NCBI GenBank assembly: GCA_038496445.1
Contig: JALMLS010000305.1
Coordinates: forward strand, 52,125 to 116,124
Origin: Trichosphaerium sp. ATCC 40318
Taxonomy: Eukaryota > Discosea > Flabellinia > Trichosidae
Direction of reading: 5' to 3'
DNA: 64,000 nt
In this document: piece by piece, positions 35,332 through 48,719 of the stretch
Layout of the letters: each line of letters starts with the position of its first letter
Position numbering within the stretch: the stretch's first letter is position 1
The notes under the pieces: model-generated
The model's database searches: none
What the model saw: the letters and a program-made list of their open reading frames with translations, nothing else
What the model was told of the DNA's origin: nothing
Translations under genes and position numbers: made by a program

Positions 35332-38025
35332 TAAAATGTTGTATCACCAAAGTTTTCATATTCTAATAGTGCAGACATTAAGTCATCATTAGCAGCATCA
35401 GAATCTTGACCTATTTGGAACACGAAAAAGTTAGAAAAAAACAAGAATCGAAAACAGTTTGAGGGTTTGAGGACTATTCCCTTACCTTGTGGTACTGGTG
35501 GTGGGCTTCTTGGTGGTTTAGGCGGTAGTATTTCGTCTAGAGCATCACGGACAACTGGTTCAGTGTTATCCTAAGAATGAAAATAATTAGGGCTTCATCT
35601 AGTACAAAGTTCTTTTAAACTTACGATTGCTTCATCATTAAAATAATCATCTGAAAGACAATCTAAATCATCAAGTATATTTATAGAACCACTATAGTAT
35701 AGATAGTCAGAAACAAGTAATACTTAGAAAGAGGTAAACGGCAACCCAACAGCAGTAAGGAGGCTCTTCAGAAAAATATCGGAAAAAAAGAAAATAACAA
35801 GAAACAAAAAAGAAAAACAACTGTAAAGCATTTCTTACCGAGTACTTGTCCTCAACAATCCAGAAACCCGTTCTTGTGTTTGCTTATAACCACCTTCTAA
35901 CATATCTTCAAGATCTCTAATCTCATTACTGAGTTCAGAGTCAAAAGTTTTTCGATGCTCTGCACTTATTGATGCAGATGATCTGTTCGACTTTGGCTCA
36001 ACTGGACTTGGTAGCTCATCGCTATGATCAGCCAGGAATTTATTTACAGATTCCATTTTACTCAAAGTATTAGGTGAAGGCCGCAACTAACCACAGAGTC
36101 AGAAAAAGTAATTCAACCAAAAAAACTCCACAAAAAACGGTTCGTGTAGTTATTGTTATCACTACGTGTAGTACGTACAGAATGTGGTCTACGTGTTGGT
36201 ACATTTGTACTAAAAATTAGCTTAGATTGATTGTAAATAGAACAAGGAGGTTTCCTATCTAACGTACTTTGATACTTTCTCTGTGCTACCCATTTCTAAC
36301 TCCAAAAATTTCAACTAGAAAAAATTACTTAAGTTTGCTTCGAAAATGGCTTAGTTAGCTTTTAAATGGTACCTCATCATCTAAGTCACCCAAAATAGTC
36401 AGTTTTCTTTCATGACCATAACCCAATGAAGAATTATTTCCACTTGGTAAACGCGTGTGAGCATTTCCTGGAGTTGGCTTAGAGCTTGGTTCTCGATGAT
36501 TAGCAGCTAGTTTAAGTCAGCGGATAGAGAACGTTTAAGTAATCATAGTTACCTAATGTTGCTCTCATCCCTATTAATGGGTTTGATCTTCTGTCTGGCA
36601 CTTCTTGTTTTGTGATATTATCTTGCTTAGGCTTTATTTCCGGACTCTTCTGTGTCTCTTTCTTATTTGTACCAGCTCTCTTCCTTGGCGGAAGCGTTGG
36701 TGCTGATTCTTCAATATCTTCTTCCACCTCTTGTGTTGGTTGCACTGGCGCTGGTGCTGGCTTATTTTTTTCTGCCTGAAAAAAGCTGTAAGTGATATGG
36801 TTTACGCGCTTGTTGTATAATAAGAAAACCTACTGGTGCGTTTTTCTTTACAGTATGCATCAATACCTGCACTTGACGAGCAGGTTTAACAGAATGTTGA
36901 CCAACTCGTTTAAATACACGAGCTGTTTGTTGCTTAGGCTTGCTGGCAGTTGTTTTGCGGCCTAAGCGAGGTGGAGAGGTAGTTGAAGCCGGATCGTGAT
37001 GAACTCGTCTCTCGCCTCTATCAACTCTACTCTTGTTCGGAGAGTTAAGTATGGGTGATGGTGTTCGCTGTGCCTTCTTTACGAGTGGACTAGTAGGTCG
37101 AGAAGTTTTCTTTGCAGCTACGCGCTTCAACTGTTTCGGTTTTTCTTGATCTGGAGCCGTTGAAGGCTTATGAATAACAGGCTTAGCTGTTGTATTGTTT
37201 GATTTAGTCGGGAAACTGTATTTTGTTTCTGAACTCTTTTCTTTGACTGGCGGTTTGATGACTTCTTTGTCACGTACTGGAACCTTAGATACAGGCTAAA
37301 GGAACTAATGAGTAAAAGAAGGTGACAGCGGGTACGAACAAAAAAGAAAGCAAAGTGTTACCTTCTGTTTGACTGGTGGTTCCGTTGGTTTTGCAGCTTC
37401 TGTTACTACTGGTTTTCGTACTATAGTGCTCCTTTCAAGTTGTGTTGATTTTGCTCTTGGTGCACCATGGTACAGCGTTCCGTTTGTGTTATTGTTCTCT
37501 TGTTGTTGTTCTTTCTGTACAGGTACACTAAACGCTCTTACTTTCCTAAAGCTATCATCCTCATCTTCAAAAACACATAGATCTCTACACTGCTTTAAGT
37601 GTTCGCGACGGTTTGTAGAGCCTGGTTGAGGTGGTTCCTTGCATTGTGCAATAATATCCCAAACGACATTCACAGCCTACAATTAAAGGGTTTAATGAAT
37701 AAGACTACGTAAGGGTATTTATTTATCAAATGGCGACGTTCTTTGGCGGTTAAGGCTGTAAAATCAAAACGTACATTAATTAATGTTGCCAAAAACGTAC
37801 CGAGCGCTGAGTCGCTCGCTTCAATCAATAGCGTCTTTCCTTGCTTGGACATAAGCATTTGTAGCAAAAAAAGAAAAACAAACAAGCATACGCACCAGTG
37901 CTTATTACTTTTACTACGTGAGGCCTCAGGTGCTGTGAAAAAGGTATTATCCACGGTTTTCGTGGCGAGAACCCTATACAGTACTCGACACGTTTAATAA
38001 ATGGAACAACCTGTTGTGAAACCAA
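35332..38025 (-). CDS. Long disordered basic/proline-rich protein, unrecognised
   Basis: Multi-exon gene. Exons spliced or read by eye include a C-terminal one ending ALLEYENFGDTTF (stop 35332), a Pro-rich piece LPPKPPRSPPPVPQ (35480-35560), an acidic piece LDDLDCLSDDYFNDEAI (35630-35690), HRKTFDSELSNEIRDLEDML (35835-36086, helical), LGYGHERKLTILGDLDDE (36370-36460) and a Ser/Pro/Lys/Arg-rich block (36760-37300) with TPSPILNSPNKSRVDR. N-terminal exons contain KTLLIEASDSALG, ALTAKERRHLINKYP and NVVWDIIAQCKEPPQPG, which may form a small folded domain. The start is not settled: ATG at 38025 needs an uncertain first intron. The SP/TP motifs suggest phosphorylation and a scaffold or cytoskeletal role, but I recognise no family. 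Confidence 0.5.
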
Positions 38026-38410
38026 TATATACTGTTCATAAGTGCCTGTTGTATTTTTGAGCTAAAAATCAATAATATTTCCGCTTCACATACCAGTACG
38101 CGCTGTTGCTGCCACTCGGAACAGTATTTGTACTAACGCCTCGCTGGGCTCCCGAATAGACATATGCTACTGCTACGCTAGTAGCAGCCCTTTTATGGGT
38201 TAATAAGCGTATGTATGTGACAGTCGCGGTAAGATAGCCGGATTTAAGGCAGGAAATCAGAAACGATATTCTGAGTACACTTCTAACGGATGTACCATAC
38301 GTATCGACGCAGTATTGTTACATTGTATTCTATTGAAGTTCAAGTCATGTGTATGCGCGATACTCAGTTTTATTTCTCGTTCTTACATAATAGTACATGT
38401 TTTTAATTAT

Positions 38411-40712
38411 TTACCGATCTCTGGTGCTACGCTCACGAGAACGTTTTCTCCTTTTACTGTCTTTACGACGTTCACGAGAGTTACTACGTCTAGAGCGTTT
38501 CCTACTGCTCTCTTGTATATCTCTACGTTCTCTACTGTCAAAAGGTTAGTTGTAGAACAAAAAAGATGCTGTTGATACTCCATAGTCTGCTTTTCTTTGT
38601 TTATAACACAAAGTACATGCTACAAGATGCAAAATGCTGGAAAATACAAATACTAACCTGTCTTTACTTGGACTCTTACTCCTAAAGAAAAAAAGGTAAG
38701 TTGCCGAAAAAGGATACAAAATGATTTCAATGAAGCTGACTAGTCGCTGCGTACCTGTTTCTATTTCTTCCTCTAGGAGGTGTACCACTCCTACTAGCTT
38801 ATAAATCTTCATATTATAACGATAAACAAGGAAAACTTACCTGCTTCTACTCTTACTACGTCCACCTCTTGGACTACGATCTCTATACCGTCCACGGTCT
38901 CTGTATCCTTCACTGCTTCTTGGAAAGTAAAATGCAGCAGGATTAGGCGGAAAGTAACCTCCTTTTAAAGAAATAAGTATCAAGCAACACTAAGCAACAC
39001 TACTTACCGCGCATTGGAGGCCAATACGGTGGTGGTCCACCATGAGGTGGCCTTCCATGAGGTGGAGGATTTCCATGATTTCTTCCACCTCTATAGTAAT
39101 TCGGTCCACCGTGAGGCTGCCATTTACCACGTCCTTCTCCTTGATCGCGGCCCTGGAAATTATTTCGATTGTTATGACCGCCTCTATAATTTCCTCTACC
39201 TCTACCTCTGCCTCTACCACGACCTCTGCTAGAGCCTAGACATCGTAAACAAATATTTCTTTGGACTCAGTGTTTCGCGTAGACAGGCTTGTGTAGAACG
39301 TGCCATTTTTCATATCTCCACCTTGCTTTTGCTGCCATTCAAAGCGTTCTTTACGTCCTCTGTTGTGAGTATTTAGTTTCTTAAATGCTTCTGTGGTTGT
39401 CAAGTGCAAACTTAATTCTTTCTCATGGAGAACCCTGAAAGAAATAAGCACGGGCGGGAGTTTTAACATAAAGTTATTTAATGGTTTTTTTACGCACGGT
39501 TTACGTGCTTGCAGAGCGAGTAGCGCTTTTGTCGTTACATTATTTTCTGCAAACTCTACAAAACAAAAGCCACGAGATTTTCCGTTTGTTTTATCCTCAT
39601 GAAACCTCAATTGCTTCAATCGACCAAATTCACCAAGCAGATCGAATATGTTTTGATCAGTTGTCCACTAAAACAAAGCCATTAAACTCTTTGTAAGTAC
39701 GTATACAATAAATTATGAGTTATTTTAACCCATTACCGTTGATTTCAGCTCTTAAAGTGCGTTGGTAAACGTAGAACAACCGTTTTTTTGGAGAAGAAAA
39801 AATTCCGCTTAAAAAATCAAAAGAGTTTCGTTTGTGAAATAAGAATCTTACCCAAGTCAAGTTGCCTATGTACAATGCTTGGTTTCCGCCTTTTATGTCG
39901 GTAAGAACCAAATTGTATTAAAAATTATCACGTAGAGCTATAAGTATGTGCAGTGTGTTTGTACCTCTGAGCAAGAGCCCGTTGAAGGGTTTGCAAGGGT
40001 TTATTTTTTTTTGTTTTTCAAAATTTGAAAAAAAATAAGAGGTAACCAAAGATACGACAATGAACGTGCGTAGTGAATGGTTTTTGTACTTCTCTTGGTT
40101 TTCGAAAAAAAAAAAACCGTCTTGTGGCTTTAAAGTGTCAAAATTAAATTCAAAATTGCTCTCATTATCGCTAGGTGCGATTTTATTCGCCGCTAGGCTA
40201 CAAAGGAGTTTGAGCACACCTGAACCTTTTTCACCGTCTGAATCATATTCAAACACGCGAGGATCTACTTGTGGTTGTGTTTCTGGTACTCTTTCTGGAG
40301 TTCGCTATTGTTTGTGAGTTTTAGCCAAAAAAGTAGTGTAATAGCGCTCAAATGTTGGCTATACCTTCGGAGATTGTTCTGGTTCGTCTTTTTCTTCCTT
40401 TGCTGCTTCATACAAGTCGTTGTTATTATCGTCTGTAGCGGTTACAAGATCATAATCGTCATCTTGCTAGTAACAGTAAACCAACTATCATTTGACACTT
40501 TGCAAATTGTCTGTAAAAGCGCAAAGAGTATTTTGTTGTATTATAAAATTACTGCATGCGAATGTGCATGTCCTGCGTACCTTTTCCTTGTCGTCAGTAA
40601 ATGTAACGTCGTAGTCGTATATATCAACTTCCTCGTCGTCTTTTGGCGGCGATTTGGACTTACGACTACTCGACGAGGGAGAGCGCGAACGGCTACGGCT
40701 TCTGGAGCTCAT
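38411..40712 (-). CDS. CPSF6/CFIm68-like pre-mRNA 3'-end processing factor (RRM + RS)
   Basis: Starts MSSRSRSRSRSPSSSSRKSK, followed by an acidic region with DIYDYDV and DDDYDLV. An RRM begins NQALYIGNLTW (about 39850) and continues after an intron with WTTDQNIFDLLGEFGRL, then GKSRGFCFVEFAE (RNP1). The doubled Trp in 'YIGNLTWWTTD' is the signature of CPSF6/CPSF7, the large subunits of cleavage factor Im that help choose poly(A) sites. Downstream is an RGG-rich part (SSRGRGRGRGRGNYRGG), a Pro-rich part (PPHGRPPHGGPPPYWPP) and a C-terminal RS/RE domain ending RERSTRDR. Order and composition match the family: RRM, Pro/Gly-rich middle, charged RS tail. The N-terminal RS run is unusual for CPSF6. 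It would act in the nucleus with CFIm25. At least eight exons; the intron after ...NLTW exceeds 150 nt. Confidence 0.8.
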
Positions 40713-41430
40713 TGAGTGGACATTCTACGGTATAAAATTAAAACTTAGTGAGATGATTAAGTAGTCTAAATTTAACTGCTGCACTTTGTAAAGCGCACCA
40801 CGTCGCGCCATCACACTAGTAAACGTGTAAAAAAGATCTAACGTATGTTGTTTTGTTAGCAACGTCTACGAATGGTTGAATGCCGCAACGGATGGTAATA
40901 TGCATACATACAACGCGTTATACAACGGGTACAGTTTTTTTCGGCTCAACCTTCGTATTTTCATTGTCGTGAAGCAAGTGATAAGCCAACGTTCACCTAA
41001 TGCTGTTTTGGTAACGTGAAAAGCCCAATCGTGTATAACGTTTTAGTACTTGTCCACGTGTTTTCGTATACTCGTGTAGGGAAGTCTTGACCGCCGTTAG
41101 CGTAGCTGTAAGCTAGACTTCCGTATAGTGGCATTAAAGTAATGGTTGTCATTAATCGCCTTTAATTTGTGCTCTGTGAACGCACCTTTGTTCACAACTG
41201 TTTTAAGACTGATTTCAATAGGATTAACATACCTTTGCTTTAAAGCTTGTATACTTTATGACATCACAGTACGCTTGTTCTTGTAGCTTTATACACTAAC
41301 GCACTACACTTGGCATACAAAAGCCTGATTTATTGACAGAAATTTAGTGACTTTACATCAGTTTTTACGTTGCACAACTTTTATTTGTCTACCTGCTGGT
41401 ACTGACTGGCTGATATTTATTGTTTGTCTA
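40713..41430. other. Intergenic: promoter of the CPSF6-like gene
   Basis: About 700 bp with no gene. A CACGTG lies near 41056. The only ORF (41347-41553, plus) is antisense to the 3' end of the kexin-like gene. Confidence 0.45.
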
Positions 41431-44397
41431 TTAGTTGTGATCTACTGTTTGTCCAGCTATATACTTTACTACAACAATCACAACGCTAATAATTACAACA
41501 GCCAGGACAAGAACAACAATAGGTATTATTGCAAACACTTTCGAGAGCTTTAAAGAAAAAAAAATAGTTATTCAACAAACCGAGTGAGCTAGTGTCTACC
41601 ATACCTTTGGTGTGTCAATACCTATAGGTCTTGAAAAGGTACTTTGGGGTTGTTGTGGTTCAGTTGAGTTATTAGTATCACGTGTGAAACGTTCACCTAC
41701 CAACTGATTTAGAAACTAGACTAACTCTTTAGGGCTTACCAATGCCATAGAATGTCAATGACCATGATTTCAGTGTGATATTTAATGAGTCTCTGCTTTC
41801 AATGCGCATAGTCCAGTTTCCCTAACAAAATCCCGACATTGTAAATATGAGAATAAAGAGAGATTTTTTTGTAAGTACCTTTATATTCATCCCCCAAAAG
41901 GCAAGTGAGTTGAATGTCCAGTCAGGACCAATGTTAGAACCACGGTCATAGCGTCTTTGGATTGCGAGAACTGATGGTGTGTTATCAGGTCCTATCAGGG
42001 TAATTTTTAATGATCCTCTATTTCTATGGATAATCTCTGGAGAGAGTGTCACGTGATGTACAATCATATCATCCTTTGTTTACAAATAAGAATAAAGATG
42101 AAATTGTTAATCCTTGTTGACATACTGGTACAGTGATGACGTTCATAGCTTCTGTTGTGAAAACTGCATTAGGTTCGACTGAGTAAGTTTTGGATGCCTC
42201 CACAATAGTATCTTTCCATACAAGAGCGTTTTGAACAAGCTACCAAACTTTTTAGCTTCTTTGTTCTCCCTTCCACCAATTACTTACCTTTGTTGCATTT
42301 AGAATACCAAAGCCATATTGATTCGAGTGCCAGATTCCTAAACTATTTTAGCTTGACTGAAAGACGCTAAACAAAAACTGTACTTGCCGGCGGAGTTCTT
42401 ATGCCATTCTGATATAGATTGATTTGTGTTTACTGGAGTACTTGACGCTTGAATTAGGTATTGTACCTATGAGATAAAGGCATAAGCAAAATTACTTTCG
42501 TAACGAAAAGCGCACCTCAAGCCAACTCAGGTCGGGATTGGCTTCAAGCATAAGTGCCAACATGCCTGCTGCTAGAGGAGCTGCTGCTGAAGTTCCGACG
42601 AACTTTTCAGTACACTTAAAAGGTTTACCAACCTTGCAAGTAGAAATACCTAAAAACAATGGATCACGTGATTTTGATAAGCCAATGATGAACAGGCAGC
42701 CCGAAAGATGGAAATAACTTACCAAGACCACTTAATGCACCACCAGGAACTACAGCAATGACACTAGAACAAGCCTATTCCGTTAGCGGTGGAAGAGTTT
42801 GTTTCCGAACTTGGTTGTGTACCTCGCTGTATTTCGCTACTGTTTCTTGTGATGTTGACGCGCCAACTGTTATTGTATAGCGAGAAGAAGAATACCCATC
42901 AAAAGCACAGCTGTCGCCACTTAAGGTTGTTAAGAAGCGGGTTATATTGTTTTTAAGGCGTACGATATCTGTTTACCGTTTCCACTAGCCCAAACTAGAA
43001 GTCTACCTTTACCCTTGCGAGCGTTTTTGATAGTATGTTCAATTGCTTCTTTAGCTAGTTTCTGAAGAATGCTTGATTAGATTGATTGAATTGTCTTTAA
43101 CCCAGGATACCTTTGGATTTGCCATTACGGTACCACGGTCACTAGGACCCCAACTACAGCTGAGTATAGGTATATCATCTGGTTTCCATGTGAGTGCAGC
43201 AGCCTGAAGTAAAAATCAACCAGAAAAAAGTTGGTTAGTTTTTTCCCAAGGTACCTCTTCAGCATCAGTTGAGGACTGACCACTGCGTTGTAAAATGGCA
43301 ATACCTGCCAAACGCGCGTTAAAAGCTACTCCAACACCACAACTCTCTTGCGATACAGCTGCAGCCACACCACTGCATTCCGTACCTATCTATATAAGTG
43401 TTTTTTTCAACACAAACAATACTAAGCTCACCGTGATAGTCCCGTGTCCAGCTCTCTGGGTATGGATCACTGTGGTTGTGATTGAAGTTCCAACTCATCT
43501 AAAACTAGCTAAGCATAAAAGGTACTTTTTAAAAAGGAGAGTAGAAGAACAAAGAGTTGTACACCAACATGAAAATGCATTATTTACAACTAACCTCTGC
43601 GTCGTAATTATCCTTTAAATCAGGATGATCATACTGTAAACCATCATCAACAATACCAATAACTATACCCTTTCCTGTGATATCCATACTCCAAACCCCA
43701 GGCGCACTTATCTAATTTTGGAAAGTGACCAACGGTTTTTTCTATAAAAAATTGCGATTTTTACCCCGCCGTTTGTGTTGTGCAGGTGCCATTGTTTGGA
43801 GAATAAAGGGTCTACAGGCATACGTTTACCTTCTAGCCACCACGATCTAGAGCTTTCAGGTCCACGCTTCGAGTGGTGGTTGAGTTGCTTAGAAAAGAGA
43901 TGAGATTGATCCTGACTGCGTGTGAAGGTCGGCAAAGGTACCTGTCGTTGATGAAATATTATTCCATACGCTGTGTGAAGCCCTCTCTTTGGATTTTGAT
44001 CAAACGAAGCCAAAACATCCAAAAACTTTTGATGTTGTTCGGGAAGCATGTCAAAACTTCGCGTAGATTCCCATGGCTCGTGAGATTGTGAGTTCCTGAA
44101 TTTGAACAAATGGTAGTTCTCTAGAGCCCCAACAGAACCCCAATATTTTAATCCGTGCTCTCTAGCAAACGATGAAGCAATTGATGCATCCTAAGAGGTG
44201 GTAAGCTTGTAGGACAAACAGCTGGCAATTCGCAAATACGAAGCAAAGACTTGTACCTCAAACTCGATGACCCATTCGTCTACAAAGGTTCCATCACCTA
44301 TGGAGGTGTTATAAAACCTTTTGAAATAAAAAGAACCTGTGGTGGTTGCTACAGCTTGTAAACAAACTAAAGATAGCAATAGTAACGTCACTTGCAT
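41431..44397 (-). CDS. Kexin/furin-type proprotein convertase (subtilisin fold, membrane-anchored)
   Basis: Signal peptide [20 protein letters not shown] and a propeptide with basic cleavage sites (HHSKRGP, LEGKRM) precede [13 protein letters not shown], the usual start of the catalytic domain. Triad: Asp in [19 protein letters not shown] (about 43650), His in RDYH joined across an intron to [11 protein letters not shown] (about 43400), Ser in [18 protein letters not shown] (about 42570). The oxyanion segment LLVWASGNG is furin-like. A P domain follows ([31 protein letters not shown]). The C-terminus has a Thr/Ser/Pro linker, a TM helix ([20 protein letters not shown]) and a short cytosolic tail ending [10 protein letters not shown]. 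Such enzymes cut secretory precursors after dibasic sites in the late Golgi. More than ten short exons. It lies upstream of no obvious substrate, though a Frizzled-like receptor gene is next door on the same strand. Confidence 0.88.
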
Positions 44398-44907
44398 TTA
44401 TACTGTTTGATACTGTTTTAGACTGTAACCGATTGGAAAACGTGTCACTACTTTCTGACTTAATCCGCTTTAGTTACAGAAGTACTCAGTATCAGAAATA
44501 ATCTGACTTGATCTGATAATGAGATGTAACCAACTAAGGCCTAAATGTACGAGATTTCGCAGGTAGAGAGATGGACAACATGTTCTTCCAAACTACCTTA
44601 AACCAAAACCGGAAACATGATCTTCATGGCTTTTTTAACAGCGAGCAAAATACAATACAAAGCACTCTTTAGATGCCTTGAGTCCTAACCTTGTTCTTTA
44701 CGCTTTCTTTTTGATTATAGTTTGGTAACATACAGTGGAAGTCTTTGTTACAATAACCTCTGACATTAGTAATATACCTTTTATTCACCGATGTACTTTG
44801 TAACAAGCAATCTTGTTAAAATACACAAAGCTACTATTGACAATATCAGTCTTCATAAATATGCGCCTTTCTGACTAAGAAGCGTTCTAAAGAGTAAGAA
44901 GAATCAA
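44398..44907. other. Intergenic: kexin-like promoter
   Basis: About 510 bp between the kexin-like start and the Frizzled-like stop. I see no gene. Confidence 0.4.
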
Positions 44908-47324
44908 TTACTCCTTATCACTCGTTCTTGTGTTCATCTCAATATCATGTGCACTACCAGAGCCTGCTGATTTACCTGTTGAAGATCCGTTGATACTTTC
45001 GTTTTCTGTTACAATCATAGGGTCTTCTTGAACTGATTTTTCACTTGAACTTGATTTGGCTGATACACCTGATCTCCTTGATGTGTTTGACATCGCTGAA
45101 CGTTTTCTCATCGACAATGTGCTTGTTCCACTTTGTTCTCTCTCCAACCACAAAGAATACCTGCAAGTTAGAAAATAGTAGTTTCTTGTCATCAATGTAA
45201 CCATCTCTGGCATTGCTACAGGTGTGTTGTAAGTAAATCACTGATTAGGGAGCTTAGTTATACCACAATAGGAGATGAATGGTACAATACCAGCCGATGT
45301 CATTGCTAATAGTAAAGCACTTGTCATTGAATTTGATAGAGTTGAAGGAAATCGTCCTACCGACAATTATTACAATGGTAGGTGTACTCTTGTGACTTAC
45401 CACAATCGCCTCTACCAGCGTAAGTACAATCAATCCATTGGCTTATCTCTCTGAAGAGAGTATTCTCTGATTTCACACGGCCAATAACAAAAGGTAGTGC
45501 TGTACATAGTACAACCCACATTGCACCCATTAAGTACACCCACATACCAAGTTGAGCACGTAATAGCCTTTTTAGAAACAAACAGTAAGCACGTGTCGTT
45601 GTGAGATTGGTATACCTGTATTTTTTTGCTTTGTTTCTTGTTGATAGTTGTCTGGCTTTCTAAATGAAGTTTTAGTGTCTATTTGTTTTGGTATATTGTA
45701 CCCAATAAGCACATGTTATAGAGTAAGTGATATACCCAACACAAATAATATTGACTACTATTGAGAATACCATTGGTACGCCTGCGTATAGTAATAAATG
45801 TGATCTATCCGGAAGGAATGAAACAAAGCAGGGAGTGACACAAGAAGGTTGTGCGCGTATATTCTCATATGATAAGTTGAGTACTACAAGAGCGAAAGCA
45901 AGGCCACCTGGTACAATATAAAAGCAGTACCTAAAGCACAAGGTAAGCCAAAACCAAAAAAGGTTAACCGCACTTAACAAAAGGACTCCATATTGCCTCT
46001 AGCTTATACAAAGACAAAGCCGTTATGATACCAAGTGCTGCCCAGTAGAAAATTGCACCACAACCTCCAAAGTAAAGCATTGCTCCTATTGAGTTGGTTG
46101 AAAAAGACTGGTAGTAATAGGCTTGTGGTACCTGAGAGTATGCACATGAAGTTAGCAGGTTTATAAGTTGAACGATAAGTCCACTCATTCTCGCACTGAT
46201 AAGAAGCACGTGGTATTATTTGTGATGGTATAACAGACAATGGCGTGATAACACCAGCAAATCTAAGGTAAAGAATCAGCTATATAATAGTAATAGACTA
46301 ACTATCATACACCATAGTACAGTAGTGAAGGCTAAGAGGGAACCTGCGCCACTTTTCGCTTGTGCCAAAAGTAATTAGTGTAAAAACACCTACTGTAAGG
46401 GATATTGGATTTAAAATATTGACCATCTACTAAGCGTCAACCAACTTAGTGATCTTGTATGTACATACCAAGCTCTCTGTTGCACATTCTTCTGACTCAG
46501 GAATAGGACAACGAAGAGCACAAGGTGGGTCTGAAGGTGATGCGTCAAAATTAAATGTGAATGGATATTGACAATCTTCTTCTTCTATTGGAACTCGACG
46601 TTGATTACAAGTTGTGTTTGGTTGATAAGCATTGAATGTAATATCTAATAATCACAATATTAATATATCAGCTAATTAAAACGGCAACAAAGCGCTCAAA
46701 ATTAAAATGTAAAAAAAAAAACTAACTTAGAAATTCCTCTGTTTCGGAACAATTTAGTCTCTTCTCAGGTACTATTTCGAAAAGCCTCGAACAAACGTCT
46801 AGAATCCTCTGACATTGGGAAAGACATGCAGTTTGTGGTAAGCCAGGTACACAAGGTCTAAATACGCGCTTACAGGCTATTTCCTTGAGTTCTTGTCCGC
46901 ATCTAGTAAAAACATGTCAAAAAGCGAACTTCCTCTTCTTTACAAGAACTTCACTACGATATATACGGTATCAATGGCGTATATTCGTGGTTACGGGTTA
47001 ATATTACGTCTGTTTGCGCGTTTTTAGCTACGTTTACGACAAATAAGGAAAAAAACGTTAAACGTACTCTCTGTCAAGAAACAGTGCTGTAGCAATGTCT
47101 GGAGCTATCATTGAATAGTTTTGAAGCAATGTTGACTGCATAGGATAAGGTTGGAAGATGCTTAGTGAATTATCTTCTCCAATGTACGAACACGTCGTAT
47201 TAACTTGTAAAGCAGCGCAATCGAAAAGACCTTGAGCTGATATTGTTTTTAAGCTGAATAAGAGCAATATAGCCATTACTGCTATCCATGACCACGAAAA
47301 CCGCGTCGGAGAGATGTTGCGCAT
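44908..47324 (-). CDS. Frizzled/Smoothened-like receptor (Cys-rich domain + 7TM)
   Basis: Exon 1 has a signal anchor region (SWIAVMAILLLFSLKTISAQ) and the start of a Frizzled-type Cys-rich domain: FDCAALQVNTTCSYIG, then across an intron CGQELKEIACKRVFRPCVPG and CQRILDVCSRLFEIVPEK, the spacing and order of an FZ domain. A second Cys-rich stretch (about 46500-46640) leads into the 7TM part: ISLTVGVFTLITFGTSEKWR-RFPLSLHYC (46330-46430), IVQLINLLTSCAYS, GGCGAIFYWAALGIITALSL (46000-46090) and others down to 45360. The cytosolic tail (44908-45130) is Ser/Thr-rich with SMRKRSAMSNTSRRSG. Dictyostelids and some fungi have such 'Fsl' receptors, whose ligands are unknown. No Wnt-like gene is visible here. 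Splicing of the 7TM exons is only partly resolved. Confidence 0.75.
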
Positions 47325-48719
47325 CAGTTTAGGGTTACTCTACTGTGTACGTGGTGGAACTACTTCCAAATAAGGCAGTAATGACCAAAAAGGGTTAGCC
47401 TTATTTCCTTTATGCAAAAATACACTACTTTACGTATCAGACGTTCTAGAACATGTATATCTACCTATAATATTGTTACATACAATCTCTGGGAATGAGA
47501 AGTAAAGTGATTAAGTTTTCTGGCAAAAAAGTACTCGGCAAATTTTAAGTTTGTCAACCCATAATGATTACAGTTTAGTGCTAAGTAAATAACTCCCTCA
47601 CACAGCTGAGTATTGGAGAGGCAAAATCCAAGTTGTTGAGGCACACATTTAACAGTTTTTCAATCATTTGATAGCAACAGACAGTTCTGAAAAAAAACAA
47701 AGATAATTTGATTCCACAGTCACCACGTGAGCAGTTTTCAGACATAAATAGAAAGGAATAGATCCTATATTATACACAAAAAATAATGTTGCCAGCTGAT
47801 CAATGTTGGTATGCGTAGAGCACGGAAATATTCTGTTTTTTTAAAACTTGGATATGTTGTAATGTTACGTAATAAATAGTAGTCTTACAACCTCATTTAT
47901 CTCTCATATCAAAGCTCATGTATTTACAATACGTATTGGGTTATCAATGTGCTTAAAGCGCGTACAACAGACTACTCAGGTGTGCAGCCCTTTATTACCT
48001 TTTGTTGAGTTGTAAGCACTAGTGCGCCTAGAAAGACACTTCTAGAAGAGTTGTATGGCTGTACAAATCATACTTTGCTATCTAGCACAAGTGCCTAAAC
48101 TGTATTCACACCGAAAAATGACACTCTTCATATTTTTCTAGTTTTCTTTGGGAACCTTGAGAACCTTTAGCGGATAAAAAAGGTTTACCTCTCGCTGGGT
48201 AAAGTAGAAAAACGGTTTCATAGTACGTTTCTATTCTTGTTCGAGTGGATGTTGTTGTTACTTTAAAATGGTCCTTGCTGAAAACTGACAGCCAAAAAAA
48301 ACAAATCCAAAAATAATTTTGGGAACGTAGTATTAGTAATCATTCAATGTCACGTGTCACGTAGCGACAATTTTTTATTGTGTACATTGTTTTCACTTAT
48401 CGCTTGAAGTGATTTCTAACACAAAAAGGGATTTGTCGTCAAAACTCTGACACGATGAGCAACAGCGTTCTTGGAGATTGTTGCTATTATTATTCGAGCG
48501 AAAACTAAATACTACCCAAAGAACTACAACAATGCACCCTACAACTTACTACATACAACGTGTTGTTCAATATATTGCCTAGGCTATATAAGCGAGCAAC
48601 CTGTCAACTAATCATCGAAGGTACACTAAAAGGAAAATTCACCAGTACACACAACTTAACAATCTACGTTCTGTATCTTCATTTATAACTCAAATACTCA
48701 TCAACAACAACTCATCAGC
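47325..48719. other. Intergenic, promoter-bearing
   Basis: About 1.4 kb with no supported gene. It carries CACGTG near 47725 and a doubled TGTCACGTGTCACG near 48350, and the TATA element listed separately. Confidence 0.45.
48585..48592 (+). promoter_or_regulatory. TATA box
   Basis: GGCTATATAAGCG is a textbook TATA element about 130 bp before the ATG at 48720, leaving room for a 100-nt 5' UTR. It is the clearest core promoter motif in the window. Confidence 0.55.

Noticed and set aside
38170-38187. Perfect hairpin CTGCTAC-GCTA-GTAGCAG
   Set aside because: A lone 7-bp stem in a spacer with no U-tract or neighbouring gene logic. It can arise by chance, so no function is claimed.
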